Assembly: GCA_913061055.1 (NCBI GenBank)
Contig: CAJXVA010000006.1
Span: 1-64,000, forward strand
From: an uncultured Pseudomonadota bacterium
Lineage (GTDB): Bacteria; Myxococcota_A; Polyangia; Nannocystales; Nannocystaceae
Length of the DNA stretch: 64,000 bases
Direction: 5' to 3'
In this document: positions 1 through 9,200 of the stretch, piece by piece
Layout of the letters: each line of letters opens with the position of its first letter
Numbering within the stretch: the stretch's first letter is position 1
Position numbers and translations under genes: made by a program
Notes under the pieces: generated by a model
Database searches by the model: none
The model's input: only the letters and a program-made list of their open reading frames with translations
Told to the model about the DNA's origin: nothing

Positions 1-1
1 C

Positions 2-1435
2 GCCGAGCGTGGTGCCGTCGTCGTACGACGGGCCGGCCAAGACGACCTCTCGGTCACTCGGGAGCTCAGCGAGGGATCGGACGGCGCGTCGTACTCGCGG
101 TCCGTGATCACCCGGGTGCTGGACTCCGGGGAGCCGGTGCTCAGCGTGGACGCGGCCGCCGACGAACGGTTCGACGACTCTCGTAGCATCAGTCACCTCA
201 ACCTCCGGTCCGTGCTCGCGGTTCCCCTGCGGTTTCGCGGCGAGCTCCTGGGTGCTGCGTACGTCGATCACCGACTGCGCCGTGGAAACTTTGGCGAGGA
301 TGACCTCGCGCATATGGAGGCGTTCTCCGACCTGGCGGCCCTTGCCGTTGCCCACGCCGCAGCGTTGGCGGATCTGGAGCACAAGACCGAGGCACTGACC
401 CTCTCCTCGGAGCAGCTCGCGGCCCTGCTGGAGCAGCGGGAGGCCGAGGTCCTGGCACTGCGGGAGGACGCGCGCCGACAGAGTCCACCGACCGATGGCT
501 ATCGCGGCATCATCGGCAGCGCGCCGAGGATGCAGGACGTCTTCCGGCTGATCGATCGTGTCGCCGATGCCGATGTGCCGGTCGTGGTCTACGGCGAGAG
601 CGGCACCGGGAAGGAACTGGTCGCCCGTGCCCTTCACAACGCGGGGAGCCGAAGCAGCGGACCGTTCATCGCCGAGAACTGCGGCGCCATTCCTGAAACG
701 CTACTGGAGAGCGTGCTGTTCGGGCACGCTCGTGGGGCCTTCACCGGAGCCCAGAAGGCGAAGCCGGGTTTGTTCGAAGCTGCCAACGGCGGAACGATCT
801 TTCTCGATGAGGTCTCGGAGATGAGCATGGGCATGCAGACCAAGCTGCTGCGGGTGCTTCAAGAAAACGAGGTCCGCCGGATCGGTGAGACCAGTCCGCG
901 CTCGGTCGACGTTCGCCTGCTCGCGGCCAGCAACCGAGACCTCGAGGCGATGGTCGAGGCTGGGACCTTCCGTCGCGACCTGTTCTACCGAATCAACGTC
1001 GTGCGGGTGAACCTGCCCGCGCTGCGCGAGCGGCCGGAGGACATCCTGCCGCTGATCGAGCACTTCTTTGCCCGGCACAAGGCCGCAGCGCTGCGCCTCG
1101 CGCCGTCGGTCGTCCGCGCGCTGCGAGGGTACGCGTGGCCTGGCAACGTCCGGCAATTGGAGAACGAGGTCCAGCGCTGGATCGCCTTGTGCGAGGGGGC
1201 GGTCGCGTTGCAGGACCTCTCGGCGGCGATTGTGGGTGCGGCCCAGCCGGAGGGCATCGACCCCGACGACCTCCGGATCCGGCCGAGGGTTGAGCGCATG
1301 GAGCGAGATCTCATCGCTCGGGCCCTGCAGCGCACGGGTAACAACCAGACCCAAGCCGCGCAGCTCTTGGGGCTCAGTCGCTACGGCCTGCAGAAGAAAC
1401 TCAAGCGTCTCGAACTCGATGGGCACCGGAGTTGA
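2..1435 (+). CDS. Sigma-54-dependent activator, GAF-AAA+-Fis (5' truncated by window)
   Basis: This is an enhancer-binding activator of sigma-54 RNA polymerase. The reading frame is open from base 2, so the true start lies outside the window; the first in-window GTG (104) falls inside the GAF domain and is not the start. Domains in order: a GAF sensor (to about base 380), a short coiled coil, an AAA+ ATPase and a Fis-type helix-turn-helix at the C-terminus. The Walker A motif GESGTGKE, the sigma-54 contact loop GAFTGA and the Walker B motif TIFLDEVSEM are all intact, as is the terminal HTH (NNQTQAAQLLGLSRYGLQKK). Myxobacterial relatives often carry an N-terminal FHA domain, which would lie upstream and cannot be seen here. 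Target genes are unknown. Confidence 0.93.
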   Translation, partial: AERGAVVVRRAGQDDLSVTRELSEGSDGASYSRSVITRVLDSGEPVLSVDAAADERFDDSRSISHLNLRSVLAVPLRFRGELLGAAYVDHRLRRGNFGEDDLAHMEAFSDLAALAVAHAAALADLEHKTEALTLSSEQLAALLEQREAEVLALREDARRQSPPTDGYRGIIGSAPRMQDVFRLIDRVADADVPVVVYGESGTGKELVARALHNAGSRSSGPFIAENCGAIPETLLESVLFGHARGAFTGAQKAKPGLFEAANGGTIFLDEVSEMSMGMQTKLLRVLQENEVRRIGETSPRSVDVRLLAASNRDLEAMVEAGTFRRDLFYRINVVRVNLPALRERPEDILPLIEHFFARHKAAALRLAPSVVRALRGYAWPGNVRQLENEVQRWIALCEGAVALQDLSAAIVGAAQPEGIDPDDLRIRPRVERMERDLIARALQRTGNNQTQAAQLLGLSRYGLQKKLKRLELDGHRS

Positions 1436-1553
1436 CGTGGCGGGGGCCTCAAGCGCCAACCTGGTTGCCGGATCCGGCGGATGCCGCGTCGCAGACGCCC
1501 AAGAACCTACGCCAACGAAACGCGGTATGATGTTTGCTATCAGTAGGGGAGAG

Positions 1554-1970
1554 ATGAGTCGCTCGATCGCATCGTTGTTCGTCTTTGGCGTGCTTGCCGC
1601 AGCTTGCAACGATCCGGCCCCCGTCTCTGCGCACCGCAGTTCGGTTCTGATCGGTGATCGAGGGATCTCGATTCCGTTGCCGCCGCCAAGCGTGTTGCAG
1701 GCGCCTCAACAAGAGGTCGAGGTTCACGGAGCCTTGGAGGGGACGTTCGATGAAGGCGCGGAAGTGCGCATCGTCGACACCGCGGGCGGGGATGAGGCTT
1801 CGGTCGCGCCCGAGGGCACCTCGTTCATCGCGACCCTCGAGGTCGACCTGACCGATGCCTGCCTCGAGACTTGGGTCGTCGATGCGGATGGGGTGGAGAG
1901 CGAACGACGCTTGTACTCGACGCAGGTCGAGGCCGACGACTCCATCCGTGTTGTGCCCGGCTGCGATTGA
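1554..1970 (+). CDS. Small putative lipoprotein, unknown function
   Basis: A 138-residue protein with a lipoprotein signal: MSR followed by a hydrophobic stretch and the lipobox LAAAC, Cys at residue 18. The start at 1554 is chosen over the in-frame ATGs at 1527 and 1530 because AGGGGAGAG lies directly upstream at the right spacing. The mature part is short, rich in Val, Asp and Glu and probably beta-rich. I do not recognise a family. It is preceded by the sigma-54 activator (118 bp away) and converges on the barrel gene; they share the hairpin at 2029-2060. Exact role unknown; an envelope location is inferred from the signal. Confidence 0.75.
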   Translation: MSRSIASLFVFGVLAAACNDPAPVSAHRSSVLIGDRGISIPLPPPSVLQAPQQEVEVHGALEGTFDEGAEVRIVDTAGGDEASVAPEGTSFIATLEVDLTDACLETWVVDADGVESERRLYSTQVEADDSIRVVPGCD

Positions 1971-2023
1971 GCGGGGGGACCGGCTTCCGCGGCACCCCGC
2001 TCGGCCAGTGGCGTGTTGGCGAT

Positions 2024-2060
2024 CAAAAAAAGGCGCAGGCTCCGAAGAGGCTGCGCCTTT
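2024..2060 (-). terminator. Rho-independent terminator for the 2081-3064 gene
   Basis: A 10-bp perfect stem (2029-2038 paired with 2051-2060) encloses a 12-nt loop. Read on the minus strand it is followed by a run of seven T residues, so it terminates the barrel gene. On the plus strand it ends in only TTT but may also stop the lipoprotein transcript. Confidence 0.85.
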
Positions 2061-2080
2061 CATGCGGTTGCTTGACCGGG

Positions 2081-3064
2081 TCAGTCCGTCCGCTTCGCCT
2101 TGAAGGGGAAGTAGAACCGGGCACCGAGCTGGAACGTGACGTTGTGGAAGACGTCGCGGTCGCTGCCGTTCACGCGGGGCGGAACGTCGTCGACCGTCGC
2201 GTTGAGGCCGGTGAGGTTGACGCCCGTGACGATGTCCTGAATCTCGAAGTTGATCGCGACCCAGGGGACGCCGGCGAACAGGTTGATGCCGCCGCCGAAG
2301 CTACCGCCGACCTTCACGCCAGTGTCCGCTTGGACCGGGTGAAGCAGACACTCCGAGTTCTGCGCGCCTCCCAGAGAGGGATCGTTGCAGAACGTCGCGG
2401 AGGAGACGTCTTCGGAGAGCCCGTTCTGTGCAGAGGTGCTCTCGTCGTCGTATTGCGAGGCGTAGTTGACCAGGCCGAGACCACCAAAGACGTAGATGTC
2501 GTACTCGGTGAAGATCGACGAGAACAACCCAAGCTTGCCTGCGAAGGGCGTGAACACGGCGTCAACAGATGCCTGCCACTGGGCGCGGACCAGACCTGCG
2601 CGGAAGTCGTGGAGAAGCGGGGCCGGGTTGTCGACCTCGCCGTTGTTCCGGCATGGAGCCGATCCGCCGCAGGTCGTCGCCTCGGGGTTGGCGGGGTTGA
2701 CCGGCAGGTCGGGGTCGGTGGTTCCCGAGGCGTAGCCGCTCGGTAGACCACCGTTGTTGACTGCGCGCAGGAGTTTCGATTCCAGCGGCACGATGCCGTA
2801 GCCGAACGTACCCCGAACACCGATCCAGTCGGCGAAGTGGAACGTGGCTTTGGCGCCGACGTACCCCATGTGTACGAACGGCTGCGAAAGCGACATCCCG
2901 ACGTACGGGGTGAGCTGGAAGCGGAACTTCCGGAGCTGGATCTTCTTGCGAACGATGGGCTCGCCCTCGAGCGGGCCCTTCTTCTTGGCTGCGGAGGCTT
3001 CGTTGGCGTACAGACCGGCGCCAAGGAAAACAGCCAGGAACGTTGCGATTTTGCGAGTGTTCAT
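2081..3064 (-). CDS. Outer-membrane beta-barrel protein (myxobacterial type)
   Basis: A 327-residue exported protein with a Sec signal peptide ending near ANEASA-AKKK. After a basic stretch the mature protein contains alternating hydrophobic/aromatic strands expected of an outer-membrane barrel, beginning with FRFQLTPYVGMSLSQPFVHM. Four cysteines lie in two loops. The start has a GAGGA Shine-Dalgarno sequence. It is a paralogue of its upstream neighbour (3086-4147), which has the equivalent motif KRFELMPQFGITVNDPYVRH; the two lie 21 bp apart and are probably co-transcribed. This resembles the outer membrane beta-barrel domain family found in myxobacteria. The substrate or partner cannot be read from sequence. 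Confidence 0.8.
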   Translation of the reverse strand: MNTRKIATFLAVFLGAGLYANEASAAKKKGPLEGEPIVRKKIQLRKFRFQLTPYVGMSLSQPFVHMGYVGAKATFHFADWIGVRGTFGYGIVPLESKLLRAVNNGGLPSGYASGTTDPDLPVNPANPEATTCGGSAPCRNNGEVDNPAPLLHDFRAGLVRAQWQASVDAVFTPFAGKLGLFSSIFTEYDIYVFGGLGLVNYASQYDDESTSAQNGLSEDVSSATFCNDPSLGGAQNSECLLHPVQADTGVKVGGSFGGGINLFAGVPWVAINFEIQDIVTGVNLTGLNATVDDVPPRVNGSDRDVFHNVTFQLGARFYFPFKAKRTD

Positions 3065-3085
3065 GTCGGTCCTCTTCGGTGTGGC

Positions 3086-4147
3086 CTAGCGCGGAGTCTT
3101 GTACTCGAAGCTGGTTGGGAGGAAGAAGCTGACGCCCAGGAAGAACGTCACGTTGAACGCAAGCTGGAAGTCCGAAGCGTCCTTGGCAGCCTGGGGGTCG
3201 TCCAGTGCCGGGTCGTCGCCGACACCCATCGCGATGAGGTCGCTGTCCGGGCCGCGGTTGATGGGCTCGAGCTTGTCTGCGTAGACCCAGCTGCGAACGC
3301 CGAAGTTGAACGACACCCAGTCGATCTTCGGCGCGTAGAAGCGACCGACCAGACCGAAGTGTCCTCCGCCAGTGACCGTGCTGAACGGCTCGTGGAGTGC
3401 TTCGTACCGGGGAATGACCTGCGTTTGCAGGGCACCACCGCCGACGACCACGCCGCCCTCCCAGTGGAGTAGGGCGCGGTTGAAGATGGCGATCTTCCCG
3501 TAGAACGGGTTGTACGTGAAGTTGACGCTGCCCTGCCAAAGCGTACGGTTGGCGGTCAGCAGCAACCCTTCCTGGATCTTGATGTTGTCGTACCGCGGGG
3601 TTCGGGCTCCGAGGAGTCCCGTTCCCGTGAGGCCGATCGCCATCCGGTTGTTGAGCCAGTAGTTGAAGTCGAGCCCGATCGTGTAGTGACGAACGTACGG
3701 GTCGTTGACCGTGATCCCGAACTGAGGCATCAGCTCGAAGCGCTTCTTCTTGAGCATGCGCTGTCGCTGAACGACCGTGATCAGGCCACGCTCGGCCTGG
3801 ATCTGGTCCTCCTCGGTGCCGAGGTCGTCGGCAGTCGATTCAGGCGTGGCGCCATCATCGACGCTTCCGTCGTCGTCATCGTCGAGATCGAGGTCTACGA
3901 CTCCGGCGTCACCGCCATCGCCGGGGTCTTCACCTTCGGCCGGGGGCTCTTCTTCGCCCTCGTCAATGATGACCAGGTCTTCTTCATCGTCCCCCGCAGG
4001 TTCGGCATCAGCTTCTGGCTGGACGCGGACCTGAGTGGTCCACGCCGCGCTGCCTGCACTGAGAGGGGCTGCCAGCGCGGACGCGGGCAGGGTGATGGAA
4101 AGAAGGGGGACGAGGGCCATGGAGGCCCCGGACAAGTTGCGACGCAT
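3086..4147 (-). CDS. Outer-membrane beta-barrel protein with acidic N-terminal linker
   Basis: 353 residues from the ATG at 4147, chosen because GAGGTGA precedes it and it gives a normal signal peptide (MRRNLSGASMALVPLL...ASALAA). The frame is open further upstream without a signal. Residues about 43-117 form a low-complexity Asp/Glu/Pro/Gly linker, followed by a barrel related to the downstream gene (shared FxLxPxxG and final strands ending in Phe-rich sequence). The linker may hold calcium or reach toward the peptidoglycan; that is inference. It is first of a two-gene operon of paralogous barrels. No catalytic motif was seen. Confidence 0.78.
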   Translation of the reverse strand: MRRNLSGASMALVPLLSITLPASALAAPLSAGSAAWTTQVRVQPEADAEPAGDDEEDLVIIDEGEEEPPAEGEDPGDGGDAGVVDLDLDDDDDGSVDDGATPESTADDLGTEEDQIQAERGLITVVQRQRMLKKKRFELMPQFGITVNDPYVRHYTIGLDFNYWLNNRMAIGLTGTGLLGARTPRYDNIKIQEGLLLTANRTLWQGSVNFTYNPFYGKIAIFNRALLHWEGGVVVGGGALQTQVIPRYEALHEPFSTVTGGGHFGLVGRFYAPKIDWVSFNFGVRSWVYADKLEPINRGPDSDLIAMGVGDDPALDDPQAAKDASDFQLAFNVTFFLGVSFFLPTSFEYKTPR

Positions 4148-4841
4148 GCTGCTCACCTCAACGTGTCGACTGCGGAGTGGAGATCCGCGTGGGCCCGGCG
4201 CGGACGCCGAGCTGACTGCGACGCGCAAATACGCGTCGAGGAGGATGCCGCTGGGCCGAGAATGGGCCGGTTGGCGGACGTGGACTTCGAGCTCGTAAGC
4301 TTCAAGGAAAGGGTCACCCGAGTGGAGTTCACGCTGCCCAGGGTGGGCGTTCGAGAGGGGGTTGCGCGGGGTTCGTGCCGCCCGGCCGGAGAGGCCGCGA
4401 GGCGCTGCGGCCGCACGGTATCACCGAATGCACCGCGTGTGGCGACATGTCGTGCGCAGACTCGCGCATCGCGATGCTCATTGGAAGCGGCGCGGCGAGC
4501 GGTCGAGGTCCGGGGGGACGTGGGACGCGAACTCATGCTGAAATAGGCCCCGAGGTAGGACACTGGGGCAATTGGGCGGGGGGACCGTAACACAGCGCAT
4601 TTTTGGTCACAACAGGACAATTCGGGGCTTCTGGGGACAATGGCGAGTCTTCTTGCGCGGGGGCGTGGGAGCGCGATCATGCGCGGCAATGTGCTGTGAT
4701 TGTCAGGGCTTGCCGGCGCGCCGCCCGGTGCTAGGCGGGCCCCCGGTCCGGCTGGATCGGGGCGAGGGCTTCAACGCGCTCTCTCTGGCACGCGGAACAG
4801 AGGCCGAGGTTCCGACGGATCCTGCCGATCCGAAATGCGCG
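4148..4841. other. 694-bp intergenic gap with no recognised gene
   Basis: This spacer lies between the barrel operon and ftsY, both on the minus strand. The frames that stay open are Arg/Pro/Ser-rich, lack Shine-Dalgarno sequences and look like GC-driven shadows. I found no tRNA, SRP RNA or strong terminator. The stretch 4555-4660 is locally less GC-rich and contains three loose copies of a GGACAAT-like word. It presumably holds the promoter of the barrel operon and the ftsY 3' end. Confidence 0.5.
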
Positions 4842-6014
4842 CTAGGCGCCGTCTTCGTCGAAAAACACGGCATCCACAAACGCCTGCGGCTCGAAGTCGC
4901 GAAGGTCTTCGATCCCTTCGCCGATTCCGATGTGGCGGATCGGGACGCCGAGCTCATCACAGATCCCAAGGACGACACCTCCCTTTGCGGTGCCGTCGAG
5001 CTTGGTGACCACCAGGCCGGTGAAGTCCATCGTCTCCTTGAACAGCTTGGCCTGTGCCAGCGCGTTCTGGCCGATGGTGGCGTCGAGCACGAGGAAGGTG
5101 TCGTGGGGCCCGAGCCCGTCGGGAGCATCCGGCACGCCCGACCGGACGGCCTTCGCAGCCGCACGCCCGACCTTCTGGAGTTCGTCCATCAGCTCTTTGC
5201 GGGTGTGTAGCCGGCCCGCGGTATCGCAGAGCACGACGTCGTAGCCGCCGGCGCGGCCTTTCTCGATGCCCTCGAAGATGACCGAACTGGGGTCGGCTTT
5301 ATCGGCGCCATGGTGAAGGTCGCAACCGACCCGCTCCGCCCAGACGCCAAGCTGCTCGACCGCTGCGGCGCGGAAGGTGTCGGCGGCGACGAGCAAGACC
5401 TTGCGACCTTCGGCGGCGTGCCGTGCTGCGAGCTTGCCCAGCGTGGTGGTCTTGCCGACTCCGTTCACGCCGATCATCAGCAGGACGTACGGGGCGGGGT
5501 CTGGGGCGAAGTCTTGCGCCGGCGCCTGAACATCCACGATCTCCAGCGCAGCGCTCCGAATCACCCCCCACACGGCGTCGGCGTCGGCGACATCCTCCCG
5601 GTCCAAGACGTCGCTGACTCGGTCCATCAGCTTCTGCGCGGTGGCGGTGCCGATGTCCGATGTGAACAGCACCTCTTCCACGTTGTCGCGCAGGGCATCG
5701 TCCACCGTGGGTTTGCCGCGGAAGAGCGTGGCGAGTTTGGCGACGAACCCACCGCGGGTCTTGGCCAGACCCTCGCGGTAGCGCGCTGCGATCTTGTCCT
5801 GATCACGGGGGGCCTTGGGGCGCGCGACCGGTTCAGGCAGGGCTTGGGGGCCGTCCTCCTCAGGAGCGTCTTCCGCATCTTCGTCGGCCCCCGGCGCGGG
5901 GGGCAGGGAGAGGTCGACGGTGCCGGAGAGCGCGGGGTCGCGCCGACGGAGGATGACGAACCCGGCGGCCGCGACGACGGCCACGAGTAGGGCAATGAGC
6001 AGCAAGGGATCCAT
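4842..6014 (-). CDS. ftsY: Signal recognition particle receptor FtsY
   Basis: FtsY is the membrane-associated SRP receptor GTPase that docks translating ribosomes at the Sec translocon. The 390-residue protein starts at the ATG at 6014, giving an N-terminal membrane anchor (MDPLLLIALLVAVVAAAGFV), then an acidic/Pro A region and the NG GTPase. Motifs seen are GVNGVGKTTTLGKLA (G1), DTFRAAAVEQL, DTAGR and TKLDGTAKGG. The frame is open upstream but without recognisable sequence. It is divergent from smc across a GATC-rich palindromic spacer. A single N-terminal membrane segment is typical of many non-enterobacterial FtsY proteins. Confidence 0.96.
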   Translation of the reverse strand: MDPLLLIALLVAVVAAAGFVILRRRDPALSGTVDLSLPPAPGADEDAEDAPEEDGPQALPEPVARPKAPRDQDKIAARYREGLAKTRGGFVAKLATLFRGKPTVDDALRDNVEEVLFTSDIGTATAQKLMDRVSDVLDREDVADADAVWGVIRSAALEIVDVQAPAQDFAPDPAPYVLLMIGVNGVGKTTTLGKLAARHAAEGRKVLLVAADTFRAAAVEQLGVWAERVGCDLHHGADKADPSSVIFEGIEKGRAGGYDVVLCDTAGRLHTRKELMDELQKVGRAAAKAVRSGVPDAPDGLGPHDTFLVLDATIGQNALAQAKLFKETMDFTGLVVTKLDGTAKGGVVLGICDELGVPIRHIGIGEGIEDLRDFEPQAFVDAVFFDEDGA

Positions 6015-6068
6015 GAGGCGGCGGTGCGCGCAGCTTCGCCGCGTCGCACCCCGCTCGCAAGGGGTTGG

Positions 6069-6220
6069 GATCGCACGGTGAGATCTGCGATCAGATCCCC
6101 CGGGCGGTCGGAATTCGATCTCCCAGCTCCGGGTCGCCGACACCAGCCGATCTCCGGATCTCGCCGCAGAGGTGATCTGCGTGGCGATCTCGCGAGATCC
6201 CGGGGATCGCGGCCGAGATC
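6069..6220. repeat. Cluster of 12 GATC sites with nested palindromes
   Basis: Twelve GATC tetramers lie in 152 bp between ftsY and smc, seven of them within GAGATC/GATCTC. They form nested palindromes, including a perfect 14-bp one at 6186-6199 and GATCCC-G-GGGATC at 6196-6208. This is the only intergenic region between the two divergent genes, so it must also contain their promoters. It may be a binding array for a regulator, or methylation-sensitive sites; no function can be assigned from sequence. Confidence 0.7.
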
Positions 6221-6286
6221 CCCGGGGCGTCCGTCCGTCTTCCCCTCGTGACCCGCGGGGTGCTAACCCCTTGAACCGCTGCTGCC

Positions 6287-9200
6287 ATGCGTTTGAAGAA
6301 GGTCGAAGTTCAGGGCTTCAAGTCGTTCGCGGACCGCCAGGTGATCCTCGTGGACGATCACGTCACGGGCGTCATCGGGCCCAACGGTTGCGGCAAGTCC
6401 AACATCGTTGATGCGGTCCGCTGGGCCATGGGCGAACAGAGCGCCAAGCATCTGCGGGGCACCGGCATGTCCGATGTGATCTTCGCCGGCTGCAGCACGC
6501 GAGGCCCCGGCGGCATGGCAGAGGTCACCCTCACGTTCGAGAACAACGGGGATGACCACCTCGCGCACTTCGACGCGCGGGATATCGCGATCACCCGGCG
6601 ACTGTTCGCCGACGGCACAAGCGAATACCTCATCAACAAGGTCCCAGCCCGCTTGCGTGACATCACGGAGCTGCTGATGGGGACCGGCGCGGGTACCAAG
6701 GGCTACTCGATCATCGCCCAGGGCCAGGTCGGGCGGATCGTCAACTCCAAACCCGAAGAGCGTCGCCACATCATCGACGAAGCCGCGGGCATCACGCGAT
6801 TCAAGGCCCAGAAAGCAGCCGCGCAGCGGAAGATGGACGCCACGCGTCAGAACCTGCTGCGGACCTCCGATGTCATCGCCGAACTCGAGGCTCGACTCGG
6901 AACGCTGCGACGTCAGGCGCAGAAGGCAGAACGCTACAAGCGCTACAAGACCGAGCTGCGCGACCTCGACCTGTGCTCCGCCGCCCACAAGTACCTCGAA
7001 TTGGGCAGCACCGGCGCCGTCCTCGAAGGTCGGCGCGGAAACCTCGACGTCGAGACGGGCGACATCCGCGAATCTCTGGAGGCCCGCGAGTCCCAGATGG
7101 AAGGGATGCACAAAGAACTGGTCGGGGTCGAGGGACAGCTCTCCGACCACCAGCAGGCCTCCTACGACCTGGACAACCGGGTGCGGTTGCTCGAGGCCGA
7201 AAACGAGTACCGGCAGCGAGAGCGCGAGGGATTGGCCCGCAGCGGTACCGAGGCACGGGCCGAACTCGAGGCTGCGACTCGGACCCTCGAAGGGCTCGAC
7301 GGCGAGCTCGATGCGACGAAAGGCGAGCGCACGGCACTGCGCTCCGGTGAGGACAGCGAGCCTGCCCAGGCTGCGGTCGACCGCCTGGAGGTCGAAGCCC
7401 GCGATGCCGAGCGCGTGCTGGCACAGACCCGCGGCCGGATCGAATCGGCCAAGGTCCAAGCCGGCGAGCGGCGCTCCGCCCTCGCGGGTGCGCAGGCGCG
7501 GCACCAGTCACACCTCGAAGCCAAGGATGCCGCGACGGGGCGCCTCACGGAGCTGCAGACCGCGGCACAGGGACAGCGGGAGGCCGTGACCGGTGCGACC
7601 GAGCTGCACGCCCGCGCCGCAACGGCGGCGGACGCTGCCGCCGAGCTGCTCGAGTCGTTGGCAACCCGGCGCGGTGAACTCGACCGCGCTCGGATCAGCC
7701 TGCGCGAGCAGGTGGCGGCGGCCGAAGTCGAGTTGGATACCAAGCGGGCCGAGGTTCATCGCCACCGGTCCAGGCTGCAGTCTCTCGAAGAGATTCAGAA
7801 CCGCTACCGCGGGTGCGACAGCGGCGTGCAGCTGGTGATGGAACACCGGGCCGAGCTCGCGCCCGAGCTACACACGGATGGCAGCGTCAGCGGCCAGGAC
7901 ACACCAGGGGCGTCGCAGGCGGTCTACGGCATCTTCGCCGACTACGTGCACGCGCCAGAGCACCTCGAGACTGCGGTCAGCGCTGTGCTCGGGGACCGCC
8001 TCGAGGGCGTGGTCGTCGACGGTCCGCAGATCGGTGCGCGAGGGGTCGAGCTGCTCAAGCGCGAGCAGGAAGGCCGGACGACGTTTGTCCCCAAACATGG
8101 CCGCTCGCTCGCCGAGATTGCGCCTGAGGATGCGGGGACCATCGTGGACTTGCAGCCGGGCGTCCCTCTGGGATGGCACCGCCCCGACGAGAGCGCCATC
8201 ATCAGTGGCCCCACCGGGGAGAGCCCGTTCGAGGTGCTGGACCTCTCCGACGAGAGCGACGGACCGGGTGCCTCGCAAGAGGGGCCGCCGGCACCGTTGC
8301 CGCTCACCGAACAGGCCGGTGTGCTCGGCCGCCTCGCCGACCTCGTCGAGGTCAGCGGCGACTTGGGTCCCTTGGGCGGCGCGCTGCTCGGCGACACCGT
8401 GGTGGTCGAAAACCTCGAGCGCGCGCTCGCGTTGTGGGAAGCCGGACTGACCGGGAAGACCACGCTCGTCACCCTCGAGGGCGACCGGGTGGAGCCTACC
8501 GGCGTCGTCGTTGGCGGTTCTCCGACCGCGCTCAACGCCGCGCTGCTCCAGCAGAAACGCGAGATTCGCGAACTCCAGGAGATCCTCGCCTCGCTCGATG
8601 AGAGCTTCGAGTCCGCCCGTGGCCGGCACTTGGCCCTGGCCCAAGAACTCGCCTCCGTCGAGGCGGAGCGGGAGCAATCCGAGACGCATGTCCTCGAGGC
8701 CGAGACCGCACGGGTCCAGGCCGAAGCCGAGCGCACGCAGCTCGCGTCCGAGGTGCAGCGGCTGGGAGAAGAGGTCGAGGCGAAGACCGCTCTGGCCGAC
8801 GCGCTGCGCCGCGAGATCGACCAGCGTTCGCTGGAGATCGAGCAGCTCACCGAGTCGATCCGCTCCGGTCAAAATGCGGGTCGTCGAGCTCGAGGCCGAG
8901 GCTTCGACCGGCGAGGCGTCCCTACAAAGCCTGGCGGAGGAGCGCGACCGGTTGTCCGCCGCGCTGACCGAGGCGAAGGTCTCGCTGGCCAAGTGGCAGC
9001 AACAAAGCGATGCCCTCGATGCGACCCTCGAGCGGCTCGCGAGGCAATCCGATGCCGAGCGCCAGCGGATCGGCCGGCTCGAAGAAACCGCCGCGGCGTC
9101 CGAACGCCGGGTGGCCGAGTTGGACGCCGCCAGCGAGTCGGCAACCACCGAGCGGACCGAGCTACTCGAGAAGCGCACGGCGGCAACCGAGACGATGCAC

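Noticed and set aside
6069-6220. Replication origin
   Set aside because: The region is GC-rich and shows no DnaA-box cluster (TTATCCACA-like) or AT-rich unwinding element; dnaA, dnaN and gyrB are not nearby.
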